This document shows, in pieces, positions 17,731 to 26,114 of a stretch of DNA of 40,427 bases. Numbering within the stretch: the first letter of the stretch is position 1; every line of letters starts with the position of its first letter. Source of the DNA: Achromobacter sp. UMC71 (lineage in GTDB: Bacteria; Pseudomonadota; Gammaproteobacteria; Burkholderiales; Burkholderiaceae_B); the NCBI RefSeq assembly GCF_014170305.1, contig NZ_LZZT01000046.1:1-40427 (forward strand), read 5' to 3'. The notes under the pieces were generated by a model. The model saw nothing but the letters and a program-made list of their open reading frames with translations. It had not been told where the DNA came from and made no database searches. The position numbers and the translations under genes are program-made.

Positions 17731-18815
17731 TGGATCAGTTCCTCGTCGCGGTAAAAGCAGGTGTGCGGATTCAGGGCCGACAGCCATACGGTGGCGCCGG
17801 CCGCCATGGCCGCGGCGTCGGCGCCCAGGCGCGCCCGCAGCGGCGTGCCTTCGAAATCGGCCACCAGCAGCGTGTAGGTGCCCACGTCCTGCACCCGGTC
17901 GACGCGCACGGGGATGGCGCCGGGCGTCCGGGCGTCGGTCAGGCGCAGGTACTCCGGCCGCACGCCCAGCTTGACCGGGCCGGCGTGGGCCAGCTTGGCG
18001 GCCAGGGCGTCGGACACGCCGTCCACGCGGCACTGCCCTACCCGCAACGCGCCGTCGCGCCATTCAGCCGGCAGGAAATTCATGCCGGGCGAGCCGATGA
18101 AGTGGCCCACGAAGGTATGGGCCGGACGCTCGAACAGGTCGTCGGCGCTGCCCACCTGGACGGCGCGTCCACGTGCCATCACCATGACCTGGTCGGCGAA
18201 GGTCAGCGCCTCGGTCTGGTCATGGGTGACGTAGATCAGCGTCAGCTTGAACTCGTGGTGGATTTCCTTGAGTTTGCGGCGCAGTTCCCACTTGAGCTGC
18301 GGGTCGATGACGGTGAGCGGTTCGTCGAACAGAATGGCCGACACGTCATTGCGCACCAGCCCGCGGCCCAGCGAGATCTTCTGTTTGGCGTCGGCGGTCA
18401 GGCCGCTGGCGCGGCGGTCCAGCACGTGCGACATCTCCAGCATTTCGGCGATGCGGCCGACGCGTTCGCGGATACGCTCGGGCGGCACGCCGCGGTTGCG
18501 CAGCGGAAAGGCCAGGTTCTCGGCCACGGTCATGGTGTCGTACACCACCGGAAACTGGAACACCTGGGCAATATTGCGAGCCTGCGGCGTCTTGCCGGTG
18601 ACGTCCTGGCCATCGAACAGGATGCGGCCGTGCGAGGGGTGCAGCAGGCCCGAGACGCAGTTCAGCAAGGTGGTCTTGCCGCAGCCCGACGGGCCCAGCA
18701 AGGCATAGGCCCCGCCATCGCGGAAGGTGAATTTCAGCGGCAGAAGCGCGTAGTCCTCGTCGGCCTGGGGATGGGCGACGTAGGAATGGGACAGGTCCAG
18801 CTCGATCTGCGCCAT
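17727..18815 (-). CDS. glpT: Glycerol ABC transporter ATPase GlpT
   Basis: A 362-residue ATP-binding subunit with a C-terminal regulatory OB-type domain (about 235-362). It has an intact Walker A (GPSGCGKTT), Q-loop (VFQFP), Walker B (AILFDEP) and switch histidine (YVTHDQTEAL). The ABC signature is not LSGGQ but LTADAKQKISLGRGL, so its contribution to the partner's ATP site is altered. The ATG at 18815 shares one base with the glpS stop (TGATG). In rhizobial glycerol transport, GlpS and GlpT act as a heterodimer on GlpP/Q. The name follows that system, not the E. coli G3P antiporter GlpT. Confidence 0.9.
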   Translation of the reverse strand: MAQIELDLSHSYVAHPQADEDYALLPLKFTFRDGGAYALLGPSGCGKTTLLNCVSGLLHPSHGRILFDGQDVTGKTPQARNIAQVFQFPVVYDTMTVAENLAFPLRNRGVPPERIRERVGRIAEMLEMSHVLDRRASGLTADAKQKISLGRGLVRNDVSAILFDEPLTVIDPQLKWELRRKLKEIHHEFKLTLIYVTHDQTEALTFADQVMVMARGRAVQVGSADDLFERPAHTFVGHFIGSPGMNFLPAEWRDGALRVGQCRVDGVSDALAAKLAHAGPVKLGVRPEYLRLTDARTPGAIPVRVDRVQDVGTYTLLVADFEGTPLRARLGADAAAMAAGATVWLSALNPHTCFYRDEELIQ

Positions 18816-19900
18816 CAGACCGCCCCTTGCGCGGCGGCGGGGCGCGCGGGCGCGGCCAGCAAGGCCCCGTCGCTGCCGAACGCGTAGGTTTGCGCGGGGT
18901 CGAAGTACAGCGTCAGGCGCTGGTCCAGCGTGTAGCGGTGCACGCCGGGCAGTTGCGCGACCACGTCGCCCGCGGCGGTCTGCGCGTGCACGAAGGTGTC
19001 GGACCCGGAGATCTCGGCCAGCTTGACCACGCCGTCCAGGCCGATATGGCCGGGCCGCGGCACGACGTCCAGGGCGCCGGCGCGCAGGCCGGCGGTGAGC
19101 TCGGCGCCGTCGCCCGGGGGCAGTTGCCGGTCCACCGCGATGCCGCCTTGCAGCGAAAAGCCGCCCTGGCCGCGGCGGGCGGCGAACAGGTTCATCGGCG
19201 GATCGCTGAAGGCGCGCGCCACGCGGATGGAGTTGGGGCGGTGAAAGACTTCGGCGGTCGGACCGTATTGCAGCAGTTCGCCCGCGTCCAGCACCGCGGT
19301 GTAGCCGCCCAGCAATAGGGCCTCGCCCGGCTCGGTGGTGGCGTAGACCACCGTGGAGCGGCCCTGGGCGAACAGCGCCGACAGCTCGTCGCGCAGTTCT
19401 TCGCGCAGCTTGTAGTCCAGGTTGACCAGGGGTTCGTCCAGCAGGATCAGCGGCGCATCCTTGGCCAGGGCCCGCGCCAGCGCCACCCGCTGCTGCTGGC
19501 CGCCGGACAGCTCGGATGGGTAGCGGGCCAGCAAATGGTCGATGTGCAGGCGCGCCGCCATGGCGCCCACTTTGTCGGCGATGCCGTCCGCGCCGCGCAG
19601 CTTGAGCGGCGAAGCAATATTGTCGAACACCGTCATGGACGGATAGTTGATGAATTGCTGGTAGACCATGGCGACGTTGCGCTGGCGCACCGGCACGCCG
19701 GTCACGTCCGCCCCGTCGGCCAGCACCCGGCCTTCGGTGGGCCGGTCCAGCCCGGCCATGATGCGCATCAGCGAAGTCTTGCCCGCCAGGGTCGCCCCCA
19801 GCAGCACGGTCATGGCGCCCGGCGCCGGGGCCAGGGTCATCGGATACAGGTGCGTCTGCGAGCCGGCTCGCAAACCTATCCTGTCCAGGGTCAGCTGCAT
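18815..19900 (-). CDS. glpS: Glycerol ABC transporter ATPase GlpS
   Basis: A 361-residue ATP-binding subunit and first gene of the transport operon. The Walker A is GATLAGKTS, the signature is canonical ([16 protein letters not shown]) and the Walker B is [12 protein letters not shown]. The switch-loop histidine is missing: the expected THDQxEAL reads ATTEPGEAL. The C-terminal part (about 240-361) is the usual MalK-like regulatory domain. The ATG at 19900 opens the operon and is divergent from glpR. Its features complement those of GlpT, so the pair would build one complete and one degenerate ATP site. Confidence 0.9.
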   Translation of the reverse strand: MQLTLDRIGLRAGSQTHLYPMTLAPAPGAMTVLLGATLAGKTSLMRIMAGLDRPTEGRVLADGADVTGVPVRQRNVAMVYQQFINYPSMTVFDNIASPLKLRGADGIADKVGAMAARLHIDHLLARYPSELSGGQQQRVALARALAKDAPLILLDEPLVNLDYKLREELRDELSALFAQGRSTVVYATTEPGEALLLGGYTAVLDAGELLQYGPTAEVFHRPNSIRVARAFSDPPMNLFAARRGQGGFSLQGGIAVDRQLPPGDGAELTAGLRAGALDVVPRPGHIGLDGVVKLAEISGSDTFVHAQTAAGDVVAQLPGVHRYTLDQRLTLYFDPAQTYAFGSDGALLAAPARPAAAQGAV

Positions 19901-20107
19901 CTGGTCTCCTACCTCTTATACGTCCCCGATTATTCAATCGGGCATCGATACTTGGGTACAGCGGCCCTTGCGGCGCGCAAGAACGCGCCGTTTCAGGTTT
20001 TTCTTTCAGATCGCTTTCGTTTTTTGTGCGTTTTACCGAAGAAGCGAACAAAAAACAATCTTGCAGTGCGTCATTATTTTTCGCTTTTGTTGTTTTATGA
20101 TGCGAAC
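19901..20107. promoter_or_regulatory. Divergent glpS/glpR control region with GlpR-like boxes
   Basis: This 207-bp gap is AT-rich between 20000 and 20100, unlike its neighbours. Three similar boxes stand out: TTTCGTTTTTTGT (20015-20027), its inverse as GCGAACAAAAAAC (20044-20056), and TTTTTCGCTTTTGTTG (20077-20092). They share the TTCG-plus-T-run half-site known from DeoR-type GlpR operators. A 7-bp hairpin (19925-19931 with 19936-19942) lies in the glpS leader. The most likely role is GlpR repression of both transcripts, released by glycerol 3-phosphate. Exact promoters could not be assigned. Confidence 0.6.
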
Positions 20108-20896
20108 ATGACACTGAATCCTAGACAGAGCGCCTTGATCGAAATGGTGCGAGCCCAAGGCTCGGCCACGATCGAGGAGCTTGCCAAACGCTTTGACGTC
20201 ACGCTGCAGACCGTGCGGCGGGACGTCAACATCCTGTCCGAAGCCGGCCTGCTGTCGCGCTTTCACGGCGGCGTGCGCATCGAAGCGTCGACCATCGAGA
20301 ACATCGCCTACCGCAAGCGCCAGGGGCTGCATGCCGCGGGCAAGCAACGCATCGCCGAGGCCGTGGCCCGCGCGGTGCCCGATGGCTGTTCGCTGATCCT
20401 GAACATCGGTACCACCACCGAGGCCATCGCGCGCGCCCTGCTGCGCCATCGCGGCCTGCGTGTCATCACCAACAACCTGCACGTGGCGGACATCCTGTCG
20501 GACAACCCCGATTGCGAAGTCATCGTCGCCGGCGGCGTGGTGCGTTCGCGCGACCGCGGCATCGTTGGCGAAGCCACCATGGATTTCATCCGCCAGTTCA
20601 AGGTCGACATCGGCCTGATCGGCATTTCGGGCATCGAGGCCGACGGCACGCTGCGCGACTACGACTTTCGCGAGGTGCGCGTGGCCCGCACCATCATCGA
20701 ACAATCGCGCGAGGTATGGCTGGCCGCGGACAGCAGCAAATTCAAGCGCCAGGCCATGGTGGAACTGGCGCACATCTCGCAGATCGACCGCTTTTTCACC
20801 GACGCGCATCCGCAGGAACCGCTAGCGCAAGTGCTGCTGGATTCCGGCGTGCGCTGCGAGGTCGCCGCCGCACCGAACGCGGCCAAGGCCGCCTGA
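20108..20896 (+). CDS. glpR: DeoR-family glycerol-3-phosphate regulon repressor GlpR
   Basis: A 262-residue DeoR-family repressor. The N-terminal winged helix is MTLNPRQSALIEMVRAQGSATIEELAKRFDVTLQTVRRDVNILSEAGLLSRFHGGV, followed by the DeoRC ligand domain with NIGTTTEAIA, the ITNNLHVADIL strand, AGGVVRSRDRGIVGEATMDFI and WLAADSSKF. The ligand in the family is usually a phosphosugar, and glycerol 3-phosphate here by context. The start at 20108 matches family length and follows the AT-rich operator region directly. It is divergent from the transporter operon and 57 bp upstream of glpD on the same strand. It most likely controls both units. Confidence 0.92.
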   Translation: MTLNPRQSALIEMVRAQGSATIEELAKRFDVTLQTVRRDVNILSEAGLLSRFHGGVRIEASTIENIAYRKRQGLHAAGKQRIAEAVARAVPDGCSLILNIGTTTEAIARALLRHRGLRVITNNLHVADILSDNPDCEVIVAGGVVRSRDRGIVGEATMDFIRQFKVDIGLIGISGIEADGTLRDYDFREVRVARTIIEQSREVWLAADSSKFKRQAMVELAHISQIDRFFTDAHPQEPLAQVLLDSGVRCEVAAAPNAAKAA

Positions 20897-20953
20897 CGCG
20901 GCGCCCCGCCCCTTAAGAAACACCGTACTGATTACCTAGCGGCCCAGCCGCCA

Positions 20954-22558
20954 ATGCATATGAACCAAACGCTTGCCACCGTCACCCCGCCCGACCGCAA
21001 CCGCCTGCTGGCGCAACTGGACAACACGCCCGCGTGGGATGTGATCGTCATCGGCGGCGGCGCCACCGGCCTGGGCACCGCCGTCGACGCCGCCAGCCGC
21101 GGCTACCGCACCCTGCTGATCGAAGGCGCCGACTTCGCCAAGGGCACGTCCAGCAAGGCCACCAAGCTGGTCCACGGCGGCGTGCGTTACCTGGCGCAGG
21201 GCAACATCAGCCTGGTGCGCGAGGCCCTGCATGAACGCGGCCTGCTCAACCGCAACGCCCCGCACCTGGTGTGGCCGCTGGGCTTTGTGGTGCCGGCCTA
21301 CAACCTGCTGGACCAGCCCTTCTACGGCATCGGCCTGAAGATGTACGACATGCTGGCCGGCAAGCTGAACCTGTCGCCCAGCCGCTGGCTGTCGCGCCGC
21401 GACACCCTGGCCAACGCGCCGACGCTGGCCGAGAACGTCAACGGCCGCGGCCTGAAAGGCGGCGTGCTGTACTACGACGGCCAGTTCGACGACGCGCGCC
21501 TGGCGCTCAGCCTGATGCGCACCCTGTTCGACCTGGGCGGCACGGCGGTGAACTACGTGCGCGCCACGGGCCTGACCACCACGGGCGGCAAGGTCGACGG
21601 CGTGACCGCGCAGGACGTGCTGGGCGGCGCCACCTTCACACTGCGCGCGCGCTGCGTGATCAACGCCACCGGCGTGTGGGTCGACAGCGTGCGCCGCATG
21701 GAAGACAAGAACGCGCAGACGATGGTGGCGCCCAGCCAGGGCGTGCACCTGACGCTGCCGCAGGAATTCCTGCCCGGCAAACGCGCCATCCTGATCCCCA
21801 AGACCGACGACGGCCGCGTGCTGTTCGTGGTGCCATGGAACGGCCACACCATCGTCGGCACCACCGATTCGCCGCGCAATGACCTGCCGCTGGATCCGGA
21901 CGCCGGCGCGCAGGACGTGGACTTCATCCTGCAAACCGCTGCCCGCTACCTCAGCCGCAAGCCGACGCGCGATGACGTCACCAGCGTCTGGGCGGGCCTG
22001 CGGCCGCTGGTCAAGGCCACGGGCGATGCGTCCACCAAGTCGCTGTCGCGCGAGCACACCATCCTGGTGTCGCAGGCCGGCCTGGTGACGGTCACCGGCG
22101 GCAAGTGGACCACCTACCGCCGCATGGCGCAGGACGTGGTGGACACCGCGATCCAGCACCAGTTGCTGACGCAGGCCAGCTGCCGCACCGAGTCGCTGGC
22201 GCTGCACGGCGCGAACGGGCTGGCGCCCTCGCAGGAGCACGCCGGCACGCCGGACAGCTACTACGGCAGCGACCTGCCCGCGCTCAAGGCCTTGCCCGGC
22301 GCGGACCGCATGCTGGTCAAGAGCAGCGGCCTGTCCGAAGCGCACGTGCGCTTCGCGGCCCGTTTCGAATTGGCGCGCAGCGCCGAAGACGTGCTGGCGC
22401 GGCGCAACCGCGCGCTGTTCCTGGACGCCGACGCGGCGCTGCTGGCCGCGCCCGAAGTCGCGCGCATCCTGGCCGAGGAACTGGGCCATGACGCCGCCTG
22501 GCAGCAACGCACGCTGCAGGAGCTGGCCGGCGTGGCGGCGCACTACAAGCTGAAGTAA
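20954..22558 (+). CDS. glpD: Aerobic glycerol-3-phosphate dehydrogenase GlpD
   Basis: A 534-residue FAD enzyme that oxidises glycerol 3-phosphate to dihydroxyacetone phosphate and feeds electrons to quinone at the inner membrane. The FAD motif is VIVIGGGATGLGTAVDAASRG (from about residue 31), followed by the family signature SSKATKLVHGGVRYL. Later landmarks are INATGVWVDSVR, the LLFVVPWNGHTIVGTTDSP-type strand and GLVTVTGGKWTTYRRMAQD, with the helical DAO C-terminal domain at the end. The start could be 20954 (MHMN) or 20960. It is next to glpR and completes the pathway with the transporter; glycerol kinase, needed between them, is not in the window. Confidence 0.95.
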   Translation: MHMNQTLATVTPPDRNRLLAQLDNTPAWDVIVIGGGATGLGTAVDAASRGYRTLLIEGADFAKGTSSKATKLVHGGVRYLAQGNISLVREALHERGLLNRNAPHLVWPLGFVVPAYNLLDQPFYGIGLKMYDMLAGKLNLSPSRWLSRRDTLANAPTLAENVNGRGLKGGVLYYDGQFDDARLALSLMRTLFDLGGTAVNYVRATGLTTTGGKVDGVTAQDVLGGATFTLRARCVINATGVWVDSVRRMEDKNAQTMVAPSQGVHLTLPQEFLPGKRAILIPKTDDGRVLFVVPWNGHTIVGTTDSPRNDLPLDPDAGAQDVDFILQTAARYLSRKPTRDDVTSVWAGLRPLVKATGDASTKSLSREHTILVSQAGLVTVTGGKWTTYRRMAQDVVDTAIQHQLLTQASCRTESLALHGANGLAPSQEHAGTPDSYYGSDLPALKALPGADRMLVKSSGLSEAHVRFAARFELARSAEDVLARRNRALFLDADAALLAAPEVARILAEELGHDAAWQQRTLQELAGVAAHYKLK

Positions 22559-22660
22559 TGCGCGCGGCCTCTGCGCGCGGCGATGTCCGCGCGAAGGTGC
22601 TGCAATGTCCGTGTCGGTGATTGGCGGCATCGCCAGCGCGGCAGTGTCCGCCGCCCCGGC

Positions 22661-23293
22661 TCAGGGCACGCGCAGCGGGCTGTTCTGGATCATTGTTTCA
22701 AAGACCCGCAACAGATCGGGGTCGCATTTGGACCCCGCTTCCAGATTCAGGATGCGCAGGATCTCGGCGTGCTTGCGCGCCGGGTGATAGGGCCTGGCGT
22801 CGCCCAGCGCGTCGTAGGAATCGGCCAGCGAGATGATGCGCGAGTGCAGCGGAATGTCGTGCCCGGCCAGCCCGTCGGGATAGCCCGAGCCATCGAAGTG
22901 TTCGTGGTGGTGGCGCACGGCCTGCGCGATCCGTTCACGCTGCGGCATGTCGCTGTGCAGGATGATGTCGGCGCCCACCGCGGCGTGCGACTTCATGATT
23001 TCCCAATCTTCTTTTTCCAGCCGCTTGGGCGAGAACAGCACGCGGTCCGGGGTGCCGATCTTGCCGACGTCGTGCAACCGGGCGGCCACGGCGACGGCCT
23101 TCTGCTCGTCTTCGGCCAGGCCGCAGGCGCGGGCCAGGGCCACGCTCAGGGCGACGACGCGGTGGCAATGGCGGCCGGTGGCAAGATCGCGTGCCTGCAT
23201 TGCGGCGAACAGCGCGGCTTCACAAGATCCCGCGGGCATGGCGGAACAGGCAGCAGGCGCGGACGCGTCCTGCGGAGGTAAGTCTGGAGGCAT
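22661..23293 (-). CDS. HD-GYP domain phosphohydrolase
   Basis: A 210-residue protein that is essentially one HD-GYP domain. The metal-binding HD is at residues 74-75 (ARLHDVGKIG), the downstream histidine cluster is VRHHHEHFDGSGYPDGL (GYP at 137-139), and the family helix SRIISLADSYDAL follows. HD-GYP proteins usually degrade cyclic-di-GMP to GMP or pGpG. There is no sensory or receiver domain, so control must come from expression or partners. The C-terminal segment after about 175 is short and ends NSPLRVP. The ATG at 23293 is the first methionine; its ribosome site is weak. It converges with glpD. Confidence 0.88.
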   Translation of the reverse strand: MPPDLPPQDASAPAACSAMPAGSCEAALFAAMQARDLATGRHCHRVVALSVALARACGLAEDEQKAVAVAARLHDVGKIGTPDRVLFSPKRLEKEDWEIMKSHAAVGADIILHSDMPQRERIAQAVRHHHEHFDGSGYPDGLAGHDIPLHSRIISLADSYDALGDARPYHPARKHAEILRILNLEAGSKCDPDLLRVFETMIQNSPLRVP

Positions 23294-23322
23294 TAGGCAT
23301 GGCGCGCGCGGTTGCAACGGAA

Positions 23323-23368
23323 CCGCGCGCCTGTGTCAGAAAGTATCAATTCTGACACAAGCGCGCGG
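23323..23368. promoter_or_regulatory. Palindrome upstream of the HD-GYP gene
   Basis: Two 19-base arms (23323-23341 and 23350-23368) with one mismatch and an eight-base spacer. The cores are TGTGTCAGAA and TTCTGACACA, flanked by GC-alternating sequence (CCGCGCGC and its mirror). It lies 30-75 bp upstream of the HD-GYP start and 97 bp beyond the DJ-1 gene stop on the minus strand. There is no T run, so a terminator is unlikely; an operator or a leader hairpin fits better. Confidence 0.5.
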
Positions 23369-23464
23369 GCCGCGCGGCGCGGCCTTCCGTACAACGATGC
23401 GGACATCGGCAGGACGCTGCGGCGCATCCTGACGACATGCGCAGGCGCATGCGCGGGGTCTGCG

Positions 23465-24145
23465 TCAGCCTTTCAAGCGATCCAGCAACGCCTGCGCCAC
23501 GCCCACTGACGACGCGGGATTCTGGCCCGTGATCAGGAGCCCGTCGGACACGATGTAGGGGTGCCAGTCCGGTCCCTTGGTGTACAGCCCGCCCAGCGCC
23601 GCCAATTCGTCTTCGACCAGGAACGGCACCACGTCGGTCAGTTGCACCGCCGCTTCTTCCGCGTTGGAAAACCCGGTCACCTGGCGGCCCTGCACCAGCG
23701 GCTTGCCGTCGGCGGTCTTGGCGTGGCGCAGCACGCCGGGCGCGTGGCAGACCGCGGCCACGGGCTTGCCCGCGGCCAGCATGGTTTCGATCAGCGAGAC
23801 GGACTTGGGGTCTTCGGCCAGGTCCCAGAGCGGGCCGTGGCCGCCGGGGTAGAACACGGCGTCGTAGTCGGCCGCCTGCACCTCGGCCAGGCGGCGCGTG
23901 GCGGCCAGGCGCTGCTGCGCGGCGGGGTCCTGGCGAAAACGGCGGGTGTCGTCGGTCTGCGCATCCGGATCATCGCTCTTGGGGTCCAGCGGCGGCTGGC
24001 CGCCCTTGGGCGAGGCCAGCGTCAGCGTCGCGCCCGCATCCAGGAAGGCGTAGTACGGCGCGGCGAACTCTTCCAGCCAGAAGCCGGTCTTGCGGCCGGT
24101 ATTGCCCAGCGTGTCGTGGGAAGTCAGCACGATCAGGATATTCAT
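23465..24145 (-). CDS. DJ-1/PfpI family protein (Hsp31/glyoxalase III-like)
   Basis: A 226-residue protein of the type 1 glutamine-amidotransferase-like fold. The catalytic elements are a nucleophile elbow AAVCHAPGVLR (C133, H134), an acidic residue in GFWLEEFAAPYYAF (E25/E26) and the YPGGHGPLWDL strand. The close resemblance is to Hsp31-type proteins that act as glutathione-independent glyoxalases or deglycase-like enzymes on methylglyoxal; the exact activity is not proven from sequence. It begins nine bases after the curA-like stop on the same strand, so the two form one unit devoted to reactive carbonyls, divergent from the TetR gene. Confidence 0.88.
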   Translation of the reverse strand: MNILIVLTSHDTLGNTGRKTGFWLEEFAAPYYAFLDAGATLTLASPKGGQPPLDPKSDDPDAQTDDTRRFRQDPAAQQRLAATRRLAEVQAADYDAVFYPGGHGPLWDLAEDPKSVSLIETMLAAGKPVAAVCHAPGVLRHAKTADGKPLVQGRQVTGFSNAEEAAVQLTDVVPFLVEDELAALGGLYTKGPDWHPYIVSDGLLITGQNPASSVGVAQALLDRLKG

Positions 24146-24154
24146 GTTGCGCTC

Positions 24155-25192
24155 CTATGCATCGGGGCCGACGCGCACGATGCGCTTGCCCGCATTTTCG
24201 CCCTTGAGCAGGCCCATCAAGCCGCGCGGCGCGTTTTCCAGGCCGTCGACCACGTCTTCGCGATACTGGATGCGGCCGTCTTTCAGCAAGCCCAGCATGG
24301 CTTCGCGGAATTCGCCGTAGCGGTGCGCATACTCGTTGAAAATGATGAAGCCCTGCATCTTGATGCGCTTGGTCAGGATGGTGCGCATCAACAGCGGCAG
24401 GCGGTCGGGGCCGGCGGGCAGGCTGGTGGCGTTGTAGGCCGCGATCAGGCCGCAGACCGGCACCCGGGCGCGTGGATTCAACAGCGGCAGCACCGCGTCG
24501 AACACCGCGCCGCCAACGTTCTCGAAGTACACGTCGATGCCCTTGGGCACCGCGCGCGCCAGCAACTCGGACAAGGCCGGGTCCTTGTGGTCGATGCAGG
24601 CGTCAAAGCCCAGCGTGTCGACCACGTAGCGGCATTTGTCGGGGCCGCCGGCGATACCGACCACGCGGCAACCCTGGATCTTGGCCAGTTGGCCCACCAC
24701 CGCGCCCACCGCGCCGCTGGCCGCGGCCACCACCACGGTTTCGCCGGCCTTGGGCTGGCCGATGTCCAGCAAGCCCATGTAGCCGGTAAATCCGGGCATG
24801 CCCAGTACCCCCAGCGAATACGACGGACGGTCGGGCGACTGGCCCAGCTTGAGCAGGCCGGCCCCGTCGGACAGCGCGTAATCCTGCCAGCCGGATTGCC
24901 CCAGCACCCACTCGCCCACCGGGTAATCCGGGTGCTGGGACGCCACGACCCGGGAAACGGTGCCGCCCACCATGGGGTGATCCACTTTGACGGGTTCGGC
25001 ATAGGACGGCGCATCGCTCATGCGGCCGCGCATGTAGGGGTCCAGCGACAGGTAGACGGTGCGCAGCAGCATCTGGCCTGGTCCGGGTTCGGGCACGGCA
25101 ACGGTTTCCAGGCGGAAATCGCTGTCGGCGGGCTCGCCGTGCGGCCGGGCGGCCAGGACGATGCGGCGGTTGATGGAGGACGATTGCGGCAT
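24155..25192 (-). CDS. curA: Medium-chain NADP-dependent oxidoreductase (CurA/YncB-like)
   Basis: A 345-residue zinc-independent medium-chain dehydrogenase/reductase of the leukotriene B4 / curcumin-reductase family. The landmarks are LSLDPYMRGRMSD near the N-terminus, GMPGFTGYMGLLDIG, the dinucleotide-binding AASGAVGAVVGQLAKIQGCRVVGIAGG, DVYFENVGGAVFDAVLPLLN and KRIKMQGFIIFNEY. Such enzymes reduce the C=C bond of alpha,beta-unsaturated ketones and aldehydes with NADPH. The ATG at 25192 has an AGGAGT ribosome site. It is the first gene of a two-gene unit with DJ-1/PfpI and is divergent from the TetR gene, so TetR probably controls it through the shared palindrome. Confidence 0.9.
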   Translation of the reverse strand: MPQSSSINRRIVLAARPHGEPADSDFRLETVAVPEPGPGQMLLRTVYLSLDPYMRGRMSDAPSYAEPVKVDHPMVGGTVSRVVASQHPDYPVGEWVLGQSGWQDYALSDGAGLLKLGQSPDRPSYSLGVLGMPGFTGYMGLLDIGQPKAGETVVVAAASGAVGAVVGQLAKIQGCRVVGIAGGPDKCRYVVDTLGFDACIDHKDPALSELLARAVPKGIDVYFENVGGAVFDAVLPLLNPRARVPVCGLIAAYNATSLPAGPDRLPLLMRTILTKRIKMQGFIIFNEYAHRYGEFREAMLGLLKDGRIQYREDVVDGLENAPRGLMGLLKGENAGKRIVRVGPDA

Positions 25193-25285
25193 GGCGTGCA
25201 GACTCCTTCTGTTCCTGGTTGGACCATTACACCATCGTTGGCGCGCCGCCTATCCGCCAACCCTGCCGGGTTCCCCTCTTTTAAT

Positions 25286-25303
25286 TAATTAAATATTTAA
25301 TTA
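25286..25303. promoter_or_regulatory. 18-bp AT palindrome, candidate TetR operator
   Basis: TAATTAAATATTTAATTA is a perfect palindrome inside the 122-bp gap between the curA-like and TetR genes, in an AT island (25279-25307) that is striking against the GC-rich surroundings. It overlaps TAGAAT (25302-25307), a good plus-strand -10 only eight bases before the TetR ATG. The position fits autorepression, and shared control of the divergent gene is inferred. Confidence 0.7.
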
Positions 25304-25314
25304 GAATCTGCTCC

Positions 25315-26112
25315 ATGCCGAATCCGCCTGCTCCCGCCCGCCGTCCGGGCCGCCCGCCCCGCCCCGACAACGCCGCCGTCCGCGACCAGCTGCTGGATAT
25401 CGCCACGGACCTGTTCGCCGCGCAGGGCGTGGCCGCCACCCGCATTGCCCATATCGCCGAACGCGCCGGGGTGACCTCGGCCATGCTGCATTACTACTTC
25501 AAGAGCCGCGACCAGTTGCTGGACGCCGTGGTGCTGGAACGGGTGGTGCCGGTGATCAGCTTTGTCTGGAGCCCGGTGCCGCAGACCGCGCGGCGCGTGG
25601 ACAGCCCGGCCGATACCGCGCGCGCCGTTATCGCCGAAATCGTGGCGCGGCTGGTGCGTTGCGCCGCTGACCGGCCCTGGCTGCCAGCGCTGTGGATGCA
25701 CGAAGTCGTCAACGAAGGCGGCCAACTGCGCGAACGCGTGCTGCGCCACCTGCCGGCGCAGCGGTTGCAGGTATTCGCGGGGCTCATTGCCGACAGCCAG
25801 CGCGCTGGGGCCATCACGCCGGGCGTCGAGCCGCGGCTGGTGTTCCTGTCGATCCTGGGCCTGACGCTGCTGCCGCTGGCCACGTCCGGCCTGTGGCGCC
25901 GCATCTGGGAAAACGACCCAGCGACCCAGGCCATCGGGCACCAGGCCATCGCGGCGCACGCCACCGCCATGTTGACGGGCGGGCTGTTTTCGCCGGCCGC
26001 GCCGCTGACCGCCAGCCCGGCGCACCCCATGGCCACCGATAGCGGCGACGAGGCCATGCCCGCCGCCATGGCCGATACCCTTCTTCCCCCCACGCCTGCC
26101 CCAGGACGCTGA
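25315..26112 (+). CDS. TetR-family transcriptional regulator (CecR-like)
   Basis: A 265-residue regulator. After a Pro/Arg-rich leader (about 1-22) comes the TetR DNA-binding region: RDQLLDIATDLFAAQGVAATRIAHIAERAGVTSAMLHYYFKSRDQLLDAVV. The ligand domain follows, containing ADRPWLPALWMHEVVNEGGQLRERVL, of the type seen in CecR/YbiH. The last 50 residues are an Ala/Pro-rich tail with no structure apparent. There is no ribosome site before the ATG at 25315, and a good -10 lies at 25302-25307, so the message may be leaderless. It opens the efflux operon (two bases before the next gene), as YbiH does for YbhGFSR in E. coli. Confidence 0.88.
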   Translation: MPNPPAPARRPGRPPRPDNAAVRDQLLDIATDLFAAQGVAATRIAHIAERAGVTSAMLHYYFKSRDQLLDAVVLERVVPVISFVWSPVPQTARRVDSPADTARAVIAEIVARLVRCAADRPWLPALWMHEVVNEGGQLRERVLRHLPAQRLQVFAGLIADSQRAGAITPGVEPRLVFLSILGLTLLPLATSGLWRRIWENDPATQAIGHQAIAAHATAMLTGGLFSPAAPLTASPAHPMATDSGDEAMPAAMADTLLPPTPAPGR

Positions 26113-26114
26113 TC

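Noticed and set aside
22557..22580. GCGCGC repeats after glpD that can pair
   Set aside because: Alternating GC of this length is common by chance in DNA of this composition, and no T run follows.
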